Of a DNA stretch of 64,000 nucleotides, positions 1 through 8,901 are shown piece by piece. Source of the stretch: Aeromicrobium phoceense (GTDB lineage: Bacteria; Actinomycetota; Actinomycetes; Propionibacteriales; Nocardioidaceae); contig NZ_JACEOG010000001.1 of NCBI RefSeq assembly GCF_013868155.1, forward strand, positions 930,001 through 994,000. The letters are read 5' to 3'. Numbering within the stretch: the stretch's first letter is position 1; each line of letters starts with the position of its first letter. The notes beneath the pieces were generated by a model. It saw nothing but the letters and a program-made list of their open reading frames with translations. It had not been told where the DNA came from and searched no databases. The position numbers and the translations under genes were made by a program.

Positions 1-46
1 GATGGCGATCTGGGGCACCACCACGACCGTCAGGCTGGCCGGCTGA
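1..46 (+). CDS. YrbE/MlaE-type permease, C-terminal end only
   Basis: Only the last 14 codons and the stop are in the window, reading ...AIWGTTTTVRLAG. The stop TGA shares its last base with the ATG of the following mce gene. In mce loci the gene directly before mceA is a YrbEB (MlaE-family) permease, so identity is inferred from position and from the short hydrophobic-then-TVR-type tail; the fragment itself is too short to prove it. Confidence 0.5.
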   Translation, partial: MAIWGTTTTVRLAG

Positions 47-1362
47 TGCCCCGCGTCTCGACGATGGACCGTCCTGCCGTGGTCCGCGGCCTCGGCGTCG
101 TCATGGTCGCCCTGGTCGCCGGGTCGGTGTTCCTCACCTACGCGATGTTCACGAAGCTGTTCTCCGACGACGTCCCCGTCACGATCCGCAGCTCGAGCGC
201 CGGCCTGCAGCTCAATGCCAACGCCGACGTCAAGCTGCGCGGGGTGATCGTCGGCCGGGTCGACGAGATCACCTCGGAAGAGGGCCAAGCGGTGATCCAC
301 CTGGCACTCGATCCCGAGCAGCAGCCACTGATCGCCGCCGACGTCCAGGCGTTCGTCGTCCCCAAGACGCTGTTCGGCGAGAAGTACGTCGACCTGCAAC
401 CGGTCGCTCAGTCGTCGGGACAGCCGATCGAGGCGGGGGACGAGATCGTCCAGGCGGCGCTGCCGTCGGACGTGGAGAACCTGCTGACCGACCTCGACCC
501 CCTGCTGACGGCACTCAATCCCGAAGACCTGTCGTACGTTCTCACGGCGCTGTCCGACGCGCTCTCCGGCCAGGGCGAGACGCTCGGCACGGGCCTGGAG
601 ACGCTGTCGGCCTACCTGCAGAAGATGACCCCACTGGCTCCCGAGCTCGTCGAGGACATCACGCTGCTCGGCGACACGGCAAGGACGTATGCCGACGCGA
701 TGCCCGAGATCGGCACCACCCTGCGCAACGCCGTGGTCACGGGCAACACGCTCACGGCTCGCCGGGCGCAGCTGCAGTCCCTGTTCGTGGAGACCGCCGC
801 CTTCGCGACGTCGGCCGAAGCGCTCTTCGACCGCTCGGGCGACGACTTCATCACGCTCGCGCGTGACTCCCGGCCCACGCTCGAGCTGCTGGCCGACTAC
901 TCGCCGACCATCGGCTGCGTGCTCCAGGGCATCGACCGGCTCATGCCCGCCATCGACAGCACGTTCCGCAACAACCGCGCCAATGTGTCGATCGAGTTCG
1001 CGCCGCGTTCGCCGCGCGAGTACGACGGCCGTGACACGCCGCGCCTGCCCGCCGCCACCGGCGGCCCGGGCTCCTTGTCTCCCAGTTGCGCCACGCTGCC
1101 GGGCACGCGGTACACGAAGAAGCGCCCCGCGCCGGGCATGAGCGACTCACTGCTCGAGGAGCTCGGCGTGGGCGGCGACCTCGGAAAGCGAGTGCCGCTG
1201 ACGGCGCCGACCGTCGTACGCTCCGGCGGCAGTGCCGCCGAGGCCGAACAGGTCAAGGCGATCGTGGCGGCGTCCCTCGGCGTCGAGCCGAAGGACGTTC
1301 CCGATGTGGCGACCGCGCTCTACGGGCCGGTCCTGCGCGGAGCGGAGGTGAGCCTCGGATGA
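46..1362 (+). CDS. mceA: Mce family protein, MceA position
   Basis: 438-residue substrate-binding component of an Mce lipid importer. One N-terminal membrane anchor (about residues 13-35) is followed by the MlaD/MCE domain (about 43-119, with the typical GLQLNANADVKLRGVIVGRV and LFGEKYVDL blocks) and a long helical region (about 130-330) expected to form the lipid-conducting needle with MceB-F. The C-terminal about 100 residues are Pro/Gly/Ser rich. The ATG overlaps the permease stop by one base; an internal ATG at 64 is an alternative start. It opens a run of six mce genes, each overlapping the next, so they are clearly one operon. Which mce locus number it matches cannot be told from sequence alone. 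Confidence 0.93.
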   Translation: MPRVSTMDRPAVVRGLGVVMVALVAGSVFLTYAMFTKLFSDDVPVTIRSSSAGLQLNANADVKLRGVIVGRVDEITSEEGQAVIHLALDPEQQPLIAADVQAFVVPKTLFGEKYVDLQPVAQSSGQPIEAGDEIVQAALPSDVENLLTDLDPLLTALNPEDLSYVLTALSDALSGQGETLGTGLETLSAYLQKMTPLAPELVEDITLLGDTARTYADAMPEIGTTLRNAVVTGNTLTARRAQLQSLFVETAAFATSAEALFDRSGDDFITLARDSRPTLELLADYSPTIGCVLQGIDRLMPAIDSTFRNNRANVSIEFAPRSPREYDGRDTPRLPAATGGPGSLSPSCATLPGTRYTKKRPAPGMSDSLLEELGVGGDLGKRVPLTAPTVVRSGGSAAEAEQVKAIVAASLGVEPKDVPDVATALYGPVLRGAEVSLG

Positions 1363-2441
1363 GCCGTACCGGACTCGACCGCGCGACCGCGCGCTCGTTC
1401 GTGAAGCTGATGGTCTTCCTGGTCGTCACCGGGCTCCTGACGGCCCTGCTGGCGGCGGTCATCGGGAATCGCTCGTTCAGTCGCACGCACGAGTACCGCG
1501 CCGTCTTCAGCGACGTCACCAGCCTCGTGGTGGGTGACGACGTGCGCATCGCGGGGGTGCGCGTCGGCAACGTCTCCGACGTCGAGGTGCACTCGGGCAA
1601 CTCGGCGATCGTGACGCTCAACGTCGACACCGACATCGCGCTCACCCAGGGCACACAGGCCTCCCTGCGCTACCGCAACATGATCGGCCAGCGCTACATC
1701 TCGCTCAGCGAGGGCGACGGCCCCGCCGCGCGACTGAAGGAAGGCGAGACGATCGGCCTCGACCGCACCACCCCCGCGCTGGACTTGACCGACCTGTTCG
1801 GCGGCTTCCAGCCGCTGTTCGAGGCGCTGTCGCCCGAGGACACGAACCAGCTCGCCTACGAGCTGATCCAGGTGTTCCAGGGTGAGAGCGGCACGGTCGA
1901 GTCGCTGTTGGCGCACACCGCCTCCCTCACCGGCACCCTGGCCGAGCGCGACGAGCTGATCGGGTCGGTGATCGACAACCTCACGGTCGTCCTGACCTCG
2001 TTCAACGAGCGCGATGACGAGCTGTCCACCGCGATCTCCACCCTGCAACAGCTGATCACCGGGCTGAAGGACGACCGCGGTGTGCTGACCGGGTCGCTCG
2101 ACGACATCGCCGTGCTGACCGGTGAGACGGCCGGCCTGCTCGACGACGCGGGCCCCGCGATGACGGCGGACATCAAGAACCTGCGCAAGCTGACATCCCA
2201 GATCGGAACCCAGAAGGCTCGACGCGACCTGGATCGCACGCTCGGAATCCTGCCGATCAAGATCGATCGCATCGGCCGCACGGGTCAGTACGGGTCCTTC
2301 TTCAACTTCTACGTGTGCGAACTCGGGGTCAACGGCAAGGTTCCCTCGCTCAGCGGGGTGCCCGGATGGGAGAAGACCCGTCCGTTCAAGACCACCAGGC
2401 GCGTCACCGTGACCGGAGCGGGGGTGAGTCGATGCCGTTGA
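1359..2441 (+). CDS. mceB: Mce family protein, MceB position
   Basis: 360-residue Mce protein. The ATG sits in an ATGA overlap with the mceA stop, which rejects the longer upstream reading frame. One transmembrane anchor (about 15-36) precedes the MCE domain (about 42-118: AVFSDVTSLVVGDDVRIAGVRVG, then the YRNMIGQRYISL block). The rest is helical and ends with a short conserved-looking segment containing FFNFYVCEL, typical of MceB C-termini. It acts with the other Mce subunits in moving a hydrophobic substrate across the cell envelope to the YrbE permease. Translationally coupled to both neighbours. Confidence 0.92.
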   Translation: MSRTGLDRATARSFVKLMVFLVVTGLLTALLAAVIGNRSFSRTHEYRAVFSDVTSLVVGDDVRIAGVRVGNVSDVEVHSGNSAIVTLNVDTDIALTQGTQASLRYRNMIGQRYISLSEGDGPAARLKEGETIGLDRTTPALDLTDLFGGFQPLFEALSPEDTNQLAYELIQVFQGESGTVESLLAHTASLTGTLAERDELIGSVIDNLTVVLTSFNERDDELSTAISTLQQLITGLKDDRGVLTGSLDDIAVLTGETAGLLDDAGPAMTADIKNLRKLTSQIGTQKARRDLDRTLGILPIKIDRIGRTGQYGSFFNFYVCELGVNGKVPSLSGVPGWEKTRPFKTTRRVTVTGAGVSRCR

Positions 2442-3421
2442 GGGACATGAAGCCGTTCCGCGAGCGCAATCCCGTGATCGTGGGCGCCGTCTCGTTGGCG
2501 ATCATCGCCGCGATCCTGCTGCTCGCCAGCCAGGCCGCGCGGCTGCCGATCATCGGTGGCGGCGCCGAGTACGCCGCCGAGTTCACCGAGGTCGGTGGCC
2601 TCAAGAAGGGCGACGACGTGCGGCTGGCCGGCGTTCGCGTGGGCGAGGTCGCGGACCTGGAGCTGCACGGCGACAAGGTGCGGGTGGTCTTCCGCGTGAA
2701 GAAGGACCGCGATCGGCTCGGCAGCCAGACCGGCGCGTCCGTGCGGATCAAGTCCCTGCTCGGGACGATGTACGTCAGCCTTGAACCCGATGGCTCAGGC
2801 ACCCTGGCGAAGGGCGCGGTCATCCCGGTCACGCGCACGCAGGCTCCGTACGACATCGTCCAGGCGTTCTCCGGCCTCACCGAGACCACGCAGCAGATCG
2901 ACAACGACCAACTCGCGCAGGCGCTGGACACGATCAACGACGTGGCCGCGAAGACGCCGGACGAGTTCCGCGAGGCCGTCACCAGTGTCACCGCGCTGTC
3001 CAACAGCCTCGCCTCGCGCGATGCCGAGATCAAGACGCTGCTCGAGAACATCGACGGCATCTCCACGGTCCTGGCCGATCGCAACACGGAGTTCGCCAAG
3101 CTGTTCGAGGACGGCTCGGTGCTGTTCGAGGCGCTCACCGCACGGCGCGACGCGATCCATGCCGTGCTGGTCGGCGTCACGGACATGTCCCAGGAGATCT
3201 CGACCCTGGTCACCGAGACCCGTGCCGACCTCAAGCCTGCCCTCGACCGGCTCGCCGGCGTGGTGGCGGTGCTGCGCAAGAACGAGGCCAACATCACCAG
3301 CGCCATCGACCAGCTGCCCGCGTACTACGCGATGGTCGCGAACAACAGCTCCAACGGCCCGTGGCTGGACGCGTACGTCTACAACCTGCTGAGCATCTTC
3401 GGCCTGGAGGAGGGTCTGTGA
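2432..3421 (+). CDS. mceC: Mce family protein, MceC position
   Basis: 329-residue Mce protein with anchor at about 16-33 and MCE domain at about 45-120 (FTEVGGLKKGDDVRLAGVRVG; SLLGTMYVSLEP). The long following region is rich in heptad-like Leu/Ile/Val spacing, consistent with the helical needle of Mce complexes. The chosen ATG overlaps mceB by 10 bases; a second in-frame ATG lies five codons downstream. It is shorter than mceA and lacks a proline-rich tail, ending NLLSIFGLEEGL. Part of the mceA-F operon. Confidence 0.92.
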   Translation: MPLRDMKPFRERNPVIVGAVSLAIIAAILLLASQAARLPIIGGGAEYAAEFTEVGGLKKGDDVRLAGVRVGEVADLELHGDKVRVVFRVKKDRDRLGSQTGASVRIKSLLGTMYVSLEPDGSGTLAKGAVIPVTRTQAPYDIVQAFSGLTETTQQIDNDQLAQALDTINDVAAKTPDEFREAVTSVTALSNSLASRDAEIKTLLENIDGISTVLADRNTEFAKLFEDGSVLFEALTARRDAIHAVLVGVTDMSQEISTLVTETRADLKPALDRLAGVVAVLRKNEANITSAIDQLPAYYAMVANNSSNGPWLDAYVYNLLSIFGLEEGL

Positions 3422-4593
3422 GCGCCTCGACCCGGAACCGCATCCCGCGCGCCGTCCTCGCCGTCGTCCTCGCCGCGGTGGTCCTGGCGGTCGTGATCGT
3501 GCTCGCGATCGTCGGGGGGTCGCGTGCCGAGACCAAGACGATCACGGTCGACTTCGAGCGGTCCGTCTCGCTGTACGAGGGTTCCAAGGTTCGCATCCTC
3601 GGCGTCGACGTCGGCACGGTCGAGAAGCTCACCCCGCGCGGTCAGAACGTTCGGGCGCGGATCGCGTGGGACGGCGACTACGACGTGCCGGCCGACGCCC
3701 AGGCGGTCATCGTCTCGCCGTCGGTCGTCGGCGACCGCTTCGTGCAGCTCGTGCCGGCCTACACCGGAGGAGCCAAGATGCCGGACGGTGCGCACCTCGA
3801 TCAGTCGAGGACGGGCACGCCGACCGAGCTCGACGAGACGTTCGCGGCGCTCGATCGCGTGGCCACCACGCTGGGGCCCGACGGCCTCAACGAGGACGGT
3901 GCCGTGAGCGACCTGCTGGCGAGCTCGGCCAAGAACCTCGACGGGAAGGGTGCCGAGATTCGCGAGAGCATCGAGGCGTTGTCGAAGCTGACGAAGACCG
4001 CCGACGGCTCCAAGGACAAGCTGTTCGCCTCGGTCGAGCAGATCGAGCGCTTCGTCTCGGCGCTCGAGGCCAACGACGCCAGCGTCCAGCGGTTCAACGC
4101 CAGCCTGGCGGGGGTCTCGGACGTCCTGGCCGACGAAGGCGACGACCTGCAGCTCGCCGTGCGGAAGCTGGCGAGCGCACTCGAGCAGGTCCAGTCGTAC
4201 GTCGCCGAGAACCGCACGGGACTGCGCCGGAACGTCGATGGGCTCAGCAAGGTCACCAGGTCGCTGGCCAAGCAGCGCAAGGAGCTGGCCGACATCCTCG
4301 AGTCCGGGCCGAAGGCACTGTCGAACCTCGCCACGGCGTACAACCCCACCACCGGCACGCTCGATTCACGGACGTCGCTCAAGGGTGCCCGGGACGGGAA
4401 GTTCACCGTGATGACCACGCCCGAGCAGGTGGCCGCCTTCTGCGCGCCCGCCAGCGAGCAGAACTCCAAGTACACCTCGGCGTGCTATGCCATGGCCGAC
4501 GTGCTCACGTGGCTCGGCCGGCAGGCCGACCCGTCCTCGGGAGCCGCGACGAGCGCGCCGACCTCGCTCTCGGACCTGATGGGGGTGGCGTGA
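3418..4593 (+). CDS. mceD: Mce family protein, MceD position
   Basis: 391-residue Mce protein starting at GTG in a GTGA overlap with the mceC stop. A strongly hydrophobic anchor (about 11-33, repeated VVLAVVLA-like Val/Ala/Leu) precedes the MCE domain (about 40-115: VDFERSVSLYEGSKVRILGVDVG; SPSVVGDRFVQL). A helical segment follows, then a tail with two cysteines (FCAPASEQ, SACYAMADV) near the C-terminus, usual for MceD. Coupled to mceE by a one-base TGATG overlap. Confidence 0.92.
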   Translation: MSASTRNRIPRAVLAVVLAAVVLAVVIVLAIVGGSRAETKTITVDFERSVSLYEGSKVRILGVDVGTVEKLTPRGQNVRARIAWDGDYDVPADAQAVIVSPSVVGDRFVQLVPAYTGGAKMPDGAHLDQSRTGTPTELDETFAALDRVATTLGPDGLNEDGAVSDLLASSAKNLDGKGAEIRESIEALSKLTKTADGSKDKLFASVEQIERFVSALEANDASVQRFNASLAGVSDVLADEGDDLQLAVRKLASALEQVQSYVAENRTGLRRNVDGLSKVTRSLAKQRKELADILESGPKALSNLATAYNPTTGTLDSRTSLKGARDGKFTVMTTPEQVAAFCAPASEQNSKYTSACYAMADVLTWLGRQADPSSGAATSAPTSLSDLMGVA

Positions 4594-5693
4594 TGAGTCG
4601 GGTCCGCCTCCTCCACGCAGCAGTGGGCACCCTCGGCTCACTCGCCCTGGTGTCCGGCTGTGTGTCGAGCGTCGGCGACCTGCCGCTGCCGGGCGGAGCC
4701 GACCTGGGTGACGATCCCTACACGGTCGTCATCGAGTTCGCCGACGTCCTGGACCTCGTGCCCCAGAGCGCGGTCAAGGTCAACGACGTCTCGGTCGGCC
4801 GCGTCACGAAGGTCGAGCTCGAGGGCTGGCGCGCGCAGGTCACGGTCAAGATGAACCGCGACGTCGACCTGCCCGACCAGGCCACGGCGTCGATCCGTCA
4901 GACCTCGATCCTGGGCGAGAAGTTCGTGTCCCTGGCCGCGCCGGTCGAGGGCGGCGGCGGCCGGCTCGACGAGGGCGACGTCATCCCGATCGAACGGACC
5001 GGCAACGCGCCCGAGATCGAGAAGGTCCTGGGGTCGCTCTCGCTCGTCCTCAACGGCGGTGCGCTGAGCAAGGCGCAGGTGATCAGTCGCGAGCTCAACA
5101 CGGCACTGTCCGGTCGCGAGGCCGACATGCGCACGCTGGTGCGCCGCCTCGACGAGTTCGTCGAGGTCGCCGACGACTCCAAGGACGACATCGTCGAGGC
5201 GATCGAGCAGATCGACCGCCTCGCCCGCACCACCAACGACCAGAAGCAGGCGATCGACGCCGCGCTCGACGACCTCCCGGCCGCGCTGGCCACGGTCAAC
5301 GAGCAGCGGGCCAACTTGGTGAAGATGCTCGCCGCCCTCTCCGAGCTCGGCGACGTCGGCTCCGACGTGATCATCGCCAGCAAGGACGCGCTCACCGCCG
5401 ACCTCCAGGCACTCGCGCCGGTCCTGGACAGTCTCGGCTCGGCGGGCGACGCGCTCATCACCTCCCTGGAGGTCCTGCCGACCTTCCCGTTCCCGGACTC
5501 CCTGCTGGGCGAGACGCCGAAGGAAGCGCGGAACTACCAGATGGGCAACTTCCTCAACGTGTCGATCGACTTCGAGACCGACTTCGCCAAGACGGTCGGG
5601 CTCATGACCGAGCGCGAGCGCGCGGCTCTCAAGGAGAGCCTGCGCGAGGAGGACGTCTCCGGCGTCCTGGCCCGAACGGTGGTGACGCCGTGA
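4593..5693 (+). CDS. mceE: Mce family lipoprotein, MceE position
   Basis: 366-residue Mce protein made as a lipoprotein: an N-terminal signal with lipobox LVSGC (acylated Cys23) replaces the membrane anchor found in the other five Mce proteins, matching the LprK/MceE subunit of mycobacterial operons. MCE domain about 40-118 (IEFADVLDLVPQSAVKVNDVSVG; SILGEKFVSL), then helical needle region and the LPTFPFPDSLLG segment typical of MceE. It would sit on the outer face of the membrane in the importer. ATG overlaps the mceD stop by one base; stop overlaps the mceF GTG. Confidence 0.93.
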   Translation: MSRVRLLHAAVGTLGSLALVSGCVSSVGDLPLPGGADLGDDPYTVVIEFADVLDLVPQSAVKVNDVSVGRVTKVELEGWRAQVTVKMNRDVDLPDQATASIRQTSILGEKFVSLAAPVEGGGGRLDEGDVIPIERTGNAPEIEKVLGSLSLVLNGGALSKAQVISRELNTALSGREADMRTLVRRLDEFVEVADDSKDDIVEAIEQIDRLARTTNDQKQAIDAALDDLPAALATVNEQRANLVKMLAALSELGDVGSDVIIASKDALTADLQALAPVLDSLGSAGDALITSLEVLPTFPFPDSLLGETPKEARNYQMGNFLNVSIDFETDFAKTVGLMTERERAALKESLREEDVSGVLARTVVTP

Positions 5694-6964
5694 TCACCCG
5701 CCGTGTTCGCATCCAGCTGGTGCTCTTCGTGGTGGGTACCCTCATCGCCGCGACCTACATCGGCGCCAACTACGCCCGCGTCGACCGGCTGTTCGGCAGC
5801 GGCTACACCGTGACGGTCGAGATGGCCGAGTCCGGCGGCATCTTCACGACCGCCGACGTCACGTACCGCGGCGTCAGCGTCGGTCGAGTGACGGACATGT
5901 GGCTCGACGGGGACGGAGTCAAGGTCGAGGTCCACATCGACGAGAAGTCCACGGAGATCCCGGCCGACACCAAGGTGGTCATCGCCAACCGCTCCGCCGT
6001 CGGCGAGCAGTTCCTGGACTTCCAGCCACGCAGCGACCGGGGGCCGTTCCTCGACGACGACGCGGTCGTCGCGCGCGAGAACACCGAGGTGCCCATCGAC
6101 ACTCGCACGCTGCTCACGAACGTCAGCGAGCTGCTGTCCTCGGTGAATCCCGAGGACCTCAGCACGGTCATCGCCGAGCTGGGCGACGCCTTCGAGGGCT
6201 CCGGCGACGACCTCCGCACGATCATCGACAGCGGCAACTCGTTCATCACGGAGGCCGATCAGAAGTACGAGGTCACCGCGGCGCTCATCCGCAGCTCCTC
6301 CACCGTGCTGCAGACCCAGGTCGACTCGCAGGACGACATCCGCACCTTCGCCACCAACCTGCGAGAGCTGTCGACAGCCGTGCGGGCCTCCGACGCCGAC
6401 CTGCGCCGGGTGATCGACGTCGGAGCGCCCACGGCCACGACGCTGCGCACGGTCGTCGACGAGAACTCGGACCAGATCTCGGCGCTCGTGGAGGACGCCA
6501 TCACCCTCAACGCCACGGTGAAGGCGAATCTCGGCGGTGTCCGTGGCGTCCTGGTGATCGCGCCCCACGGCGTCGAGAGCGCCTACTCCATCATTGCGAA
6601 GGACTCGCGCACCGGTCAGTACGCCGCCCGACTCAGCCTCTCGCTCGAGCCCGAGAACGCGCCGTGCCTCAGCGGCTACGTCCCGTCGGGCCGGCAGCGC
6701 ACCCCCTTCGATCGCACGGTCGAGAAGTGGGACCGCTCCAAGACCTGCGCCGCGACCAGTCCGCGTGGATCCAAGGCCGGGCCCGCCCGCGTCTCGGGAG
6801 CGTCCACGAACTCCACGCCGGACCAGCCCTTGGTCCTGGGCACGTACGATGTGGCGACCAACCGGCTTGAGGTGGGCGACGCGCAGTCGACGATCCCTCA
6901 GGCGCTCGATCTCGGCGAGGAGTCGTGGAAATGGATGATGCTCGGGCCCGCGGTGGCGCAGTGA
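5690..6964 (+). CDS. mceF: Mce family protein, MceF position
   Basis: 424-residue last Mce subunit, starting at GTG in a GTGA overlap with mceE. Anchor about 7-27, MCE domain about 38-115 (EMAESGGIFTTADVTYRGVSVG; NRSAVGEQFLDF), helical needle region, and a C-terminal extension with conserved cysteines (APCLSGY, SKTCAA) and a Ser/Pro-rich tail. Completes the A-F hexameric set. Its stop overlaps the next gene start, so the Mce-associated genes are cotranscribed. Confidence 0.92.
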   Translation: MITRRVRIQLVLFVVGTLIAATYIGANYARVDRLFGSGYTVTVEMAESGGIFTTADVTYRGVSVGRVTDMWLDGDGVKVEVHIDEKSTEIPADTKVVIANRSAVGEQFLDFQPRSDRGPFLDDDAVVARENTEVPIDTRTLLTNVSELLSSVNPEDLSTVIAELGDAFEGSGDDLRTIIDSGNSFITEADQKYEVTAALIRSSSTVLQTQVDSQDDIRTFATNLRELSTAVRASDADLRRVIDVGAPTATTLRTVVDENSDQISALVEDAITLNATVKANLGGVRGVLVIAPHGVESAYSIIAKDSRTGQYAARLSLSLEPENAPCLSGYVPSGRQRTPFDRTVEKWDRSKTCAATSPRGSKAGPARVSGASTNSTPDQPLVLGTYDVATNRLEVGDAQSTIPQALDLGEESWKWMMLGPAVAQ

Positions 6965-7482
6965 CGCGGGGTCGTCTCCTCGATGCCGCCCTGGTCGTCA
7001 TCGCCGTGCTCGGGCTCGTGGCGGGCATCGCCGTCCTGGCCCGGGGAGCCGAGGTGCCCGCGTACGCCGACACCTCGGCCCGGCAGGACGTGCGGGCCGC
7101 GACCGAGCGGTTCGCCGCGGGGATCAACACCTACGACGTCACCGATCTCGACCCCTACGTCGAGCGCATGACCCCGCTCATGACCGACGACCTCGCCGAG
7201 CAGTTCGAGGTCTCGACGCAGGATCTGCTGGCCCGCTTCGCCGAGGCGAAGATCGTCACCAAGGGCACCGTCGACCAGGTCGCGATCGACAGCATCGACG
7301 CCGACAGCGCCGAGTCCCTCGCCGCGATCACGGTCACCACGAAGCCTGAGAACGTGGCCTACGGCAAGCCACGCCTGCGGTGGCGCGTGTCGCTCGTGCG
7401 CGAGGACGGCGAGTGGCTCGTCGACAGCTTCGCCGACGTCGCCGTCGAGGACGAGCCGGCCCAGGACGGGAGTGATCAGTGA
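6961..7482 (+). CDS. Mce-associated membrane protein (first)
   Basis: 173-residue protein with one N-terminal transmembrane helix (about 8-28) and a soluble domain of the SnoaL/NTF2-like type seen in Mce-associated (Mas) proteins: alternating helix/strand pattern with LRWRVSLVREDGEWLVDSF near the end. Mas proteins are encoded directly after mceF in actinobacteria and are thought to stabilise or support the transporter. GTG start lies in a GTGA overlap with mceF. The exact role is not shown by sequence. Confidence 0.82.
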   Translation: MTRGRLLDAALVVIAVLGLVAGIAVLARGAEVPAYADTSARQDVRAATERFAAGINTYDVTDLDPYVERMTPLMTDDLAEQFEVSTQDLLARFAEAKIVTKGTVDQVAIDSIDADSAESLAAITVTTKPENVAYGKPRLRWRVSLVREDGEWLVDSFADVAVEDEPAQDGSDQ

Positions 7483-7982
7483 GGATCCGCCCCCCCGCAC
7501 GCCGCACCGCACTGGTGTGCCTGGCACTTGCCGCTGTCGTGTTCGCCCTCGTGGTGGTGCTGGTGATCCAGCGTGAGGAGGCGTCGGCCGTCGAGCAGTT
7601 CGACGTCCAGGACGCCGCCACCGCCGCTGCGTCCGAGGCCATCCCGCGCATGCTGGGCTATGAGCACGCTACGATCGCGGCCGACCTGGACGACGCCACC
7701 GAGGTCATGACCAAGCGGTTCGCCAAGAAATACTCCGAGCTCACGCCGCAGCTCACCGCGACGGCACAGCAGCGCAAGATCGACGTGACCGCGACGGTGC
7801 GCATGATCGCCGCCCTGGAGTGCGGTCAGGAGTGCTCCACCACCTCGGTCCGGCTGCTGGCCTTCGTCGACCAGAACCGCACCATCGCGACGAAGCCCGC
7901 CTCGCCCGCGGCGCTCTCGATCGTGGTGCGGATGAAGCAGGTCGACGGCGACTGGCTGGTCGACGACCTCACCACCAGCTGA
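7479..7982 (+). CDS. Mce-associated membrane protein (second)
   Basis: 167-residue protein built like its upstream neighbour: transmembrane helix about 10-30, then a short periplasmic-side domain ending VVRMKQVDGDWLVDDL, the same closing motif as the first Mas protein. Two cysteines (ECGQECS, about residue 111-116) are unique to this copy and could form a disulfide. GTG start overlaps the preceding stop by four bases. Last gene of the mce operon; a strong hairpin begins at its stop codon. Confidence 0.8.
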   Translation: MRIRPPARRTALVCLALAAVVFALVVVLVIQREEASAVEQFDVQDAATAAASEAIPRMLGYEHATIAADLDDATEVMTKRFAKKYSELTPQLTATAQQRKIDVTATVRMIAALECGQECSTTSVRLLAFVDQNRTIATKPASPAALSIVVRMKQVDGDWLVDDLTTS

Positions 7983-8011
7983 TCGAGGTGCCCCTGGGGC
8001 GCCCCGATCAG
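7979..8011. terminator. Hairpin between convergent mce operon and RTX gene
   Basis: CTGATCG (7979-7985) pairs with CGATCAG (8005-8011), and the inside continues pairing (GGTGCCCC with GGGGCGCC, one G-T wobble), giving a near-complete stem of about 15 bp with a tiny loop. It begins at the mce operon stop codon and ends 12 bases before the stop of the opposing gene, so it could end transcription from both sides. No U-tract is visible on either side. Confidence 0.6.
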
Positions 8012-8022
8012 CCGCTGGGTGC

Positions 8023-8814
8023 CTACGAGATCGTCTCGCAGTTCTGCGGGTCGACGATCGTGTCGCCGGGGTCGGCGCTCACCCAGTCGTCGCCGCCTCC
8101 GCACGTGATGCGGTCTCCGGCGGCTCCGTCCTTGGCGAAGAACCAGTCCACCCCCGACCCGCCGACGAGGTGGTCGTTCCCCGGTCCGCCCTCGAAGTAG
8201 TTGTTGGGCCCGCGCGCGAGCAGCTGGTCGTTGCCGGTGCCGCCGACCAGCGCCGAGCCGTTCGGGCCTCCGCCCAGCGTGTCGTCGCCGGCGGCGCCGT
8301 CGACCCGGCCGAGTGGGTGGGCGCCGCCGATCAGAACGTCAGCCGCCGACCCACCGAGGAGGTTCTCGACGTCCGCGTTGATCGAGCCGCTCGTGCCACC
8401 GCTGATCCCTGCGCTGCTGCCGATGGCGGCCGACACGGACTTCGTCACACCGGCGTAGGACACGGTGTCGTTCCCGGCTCCGCCCATGAAGGTGGACTTG
8501 CTCGTCCCCACCGAACCACTGGTGACCTGGCACAGCGTGACGTCCGCTGACGTGCCGCAGAGGGGAGTGCCCGCCGGAACGGAGAAGGGCGCCCCAGACG
8601 CGTCCTTGAACGTGACCAGGGTCGAGGTTCCGCTGGCGAGGACGGTGTACGAGTTCGCGACACCACTTCCGGCGGTGAGGAAGGTGTCGTCGGTCGACTG
8701 TCGCAGCCTGCTGGGGGCGCCGGCGGCGTGGGCGACGCCGGACGTCGAGACGGCGAGGCCGAGTGCGAGCGCAGCGCCGGACGCGAGCACGAGCCGGTGA
8801 GGTGGGTGGTTCAT
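8023..8814 (-). CDS. Secreted RTX (calcium-binding repeat) protein
   Basis: 263 residues with a Sec signal peptide (about 1-30, cleavage near AHA|AG). The C-terminal half holds nonapeptide RTX-type repeats of the form GGxGxDxLx: GGAGNDTVS (111), GAAGDDTLG (173), GGTGNDQLL (191), GGPGNDHLV (209), GGSGVDWFF (218), GGGDDWVS (239). Such repeats fold as a calcium-bound beta roll outside the cell. The first 100 residues have no recognised domain; four cysteines (86, 95, 238, 259) may form two disulfides. No toxin or protease domain and no LPXTG-type sorting signal is present. The ATG has a purine-rich site (GGGGAGAAGAG) just upstream. Function unknown. Confidence 0.8.
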   Translation of the reverse strand: MNHPPHRLVLASGAALALGLAVSTSGVAHAAGAPSRLRQSTDDTFLTAGSGVANSYTVLASGTSTLVTFKDASGAPFSVPAGTPLCGTSADVTLCQVTSGSVGTSKSTFMGGAGNDTVSYAGVTKSVSAAIGSSAGISGGTSGSINADVENLLGGSAADVLIGGAHPLGRVDGAAGDDTLGGGPNGSALVGGTGNDQLLARGPNNYFEGGPGNDHLVGGSGVDWFFAKDGAAGDRITCGGGDDWVSADPGDTIVDPQNCETIS

Positions 8815-8901
8815 CTCTTCTCCCCGATCGGTATGGAACGGGCGAAAAGGAACACGGAGTTACACCATGCGTCGTGGAGCGGTCGCGGACGCTGAGACCG
8901 G

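Noticed and set aside
1086-2441. Longer mceB start that reads back into mceA
   Set aside because: The ATGA overlap start at 1359 gives a normal anchored Mce protein, while the added residues are Arg/Gly-rich shadow sequence.
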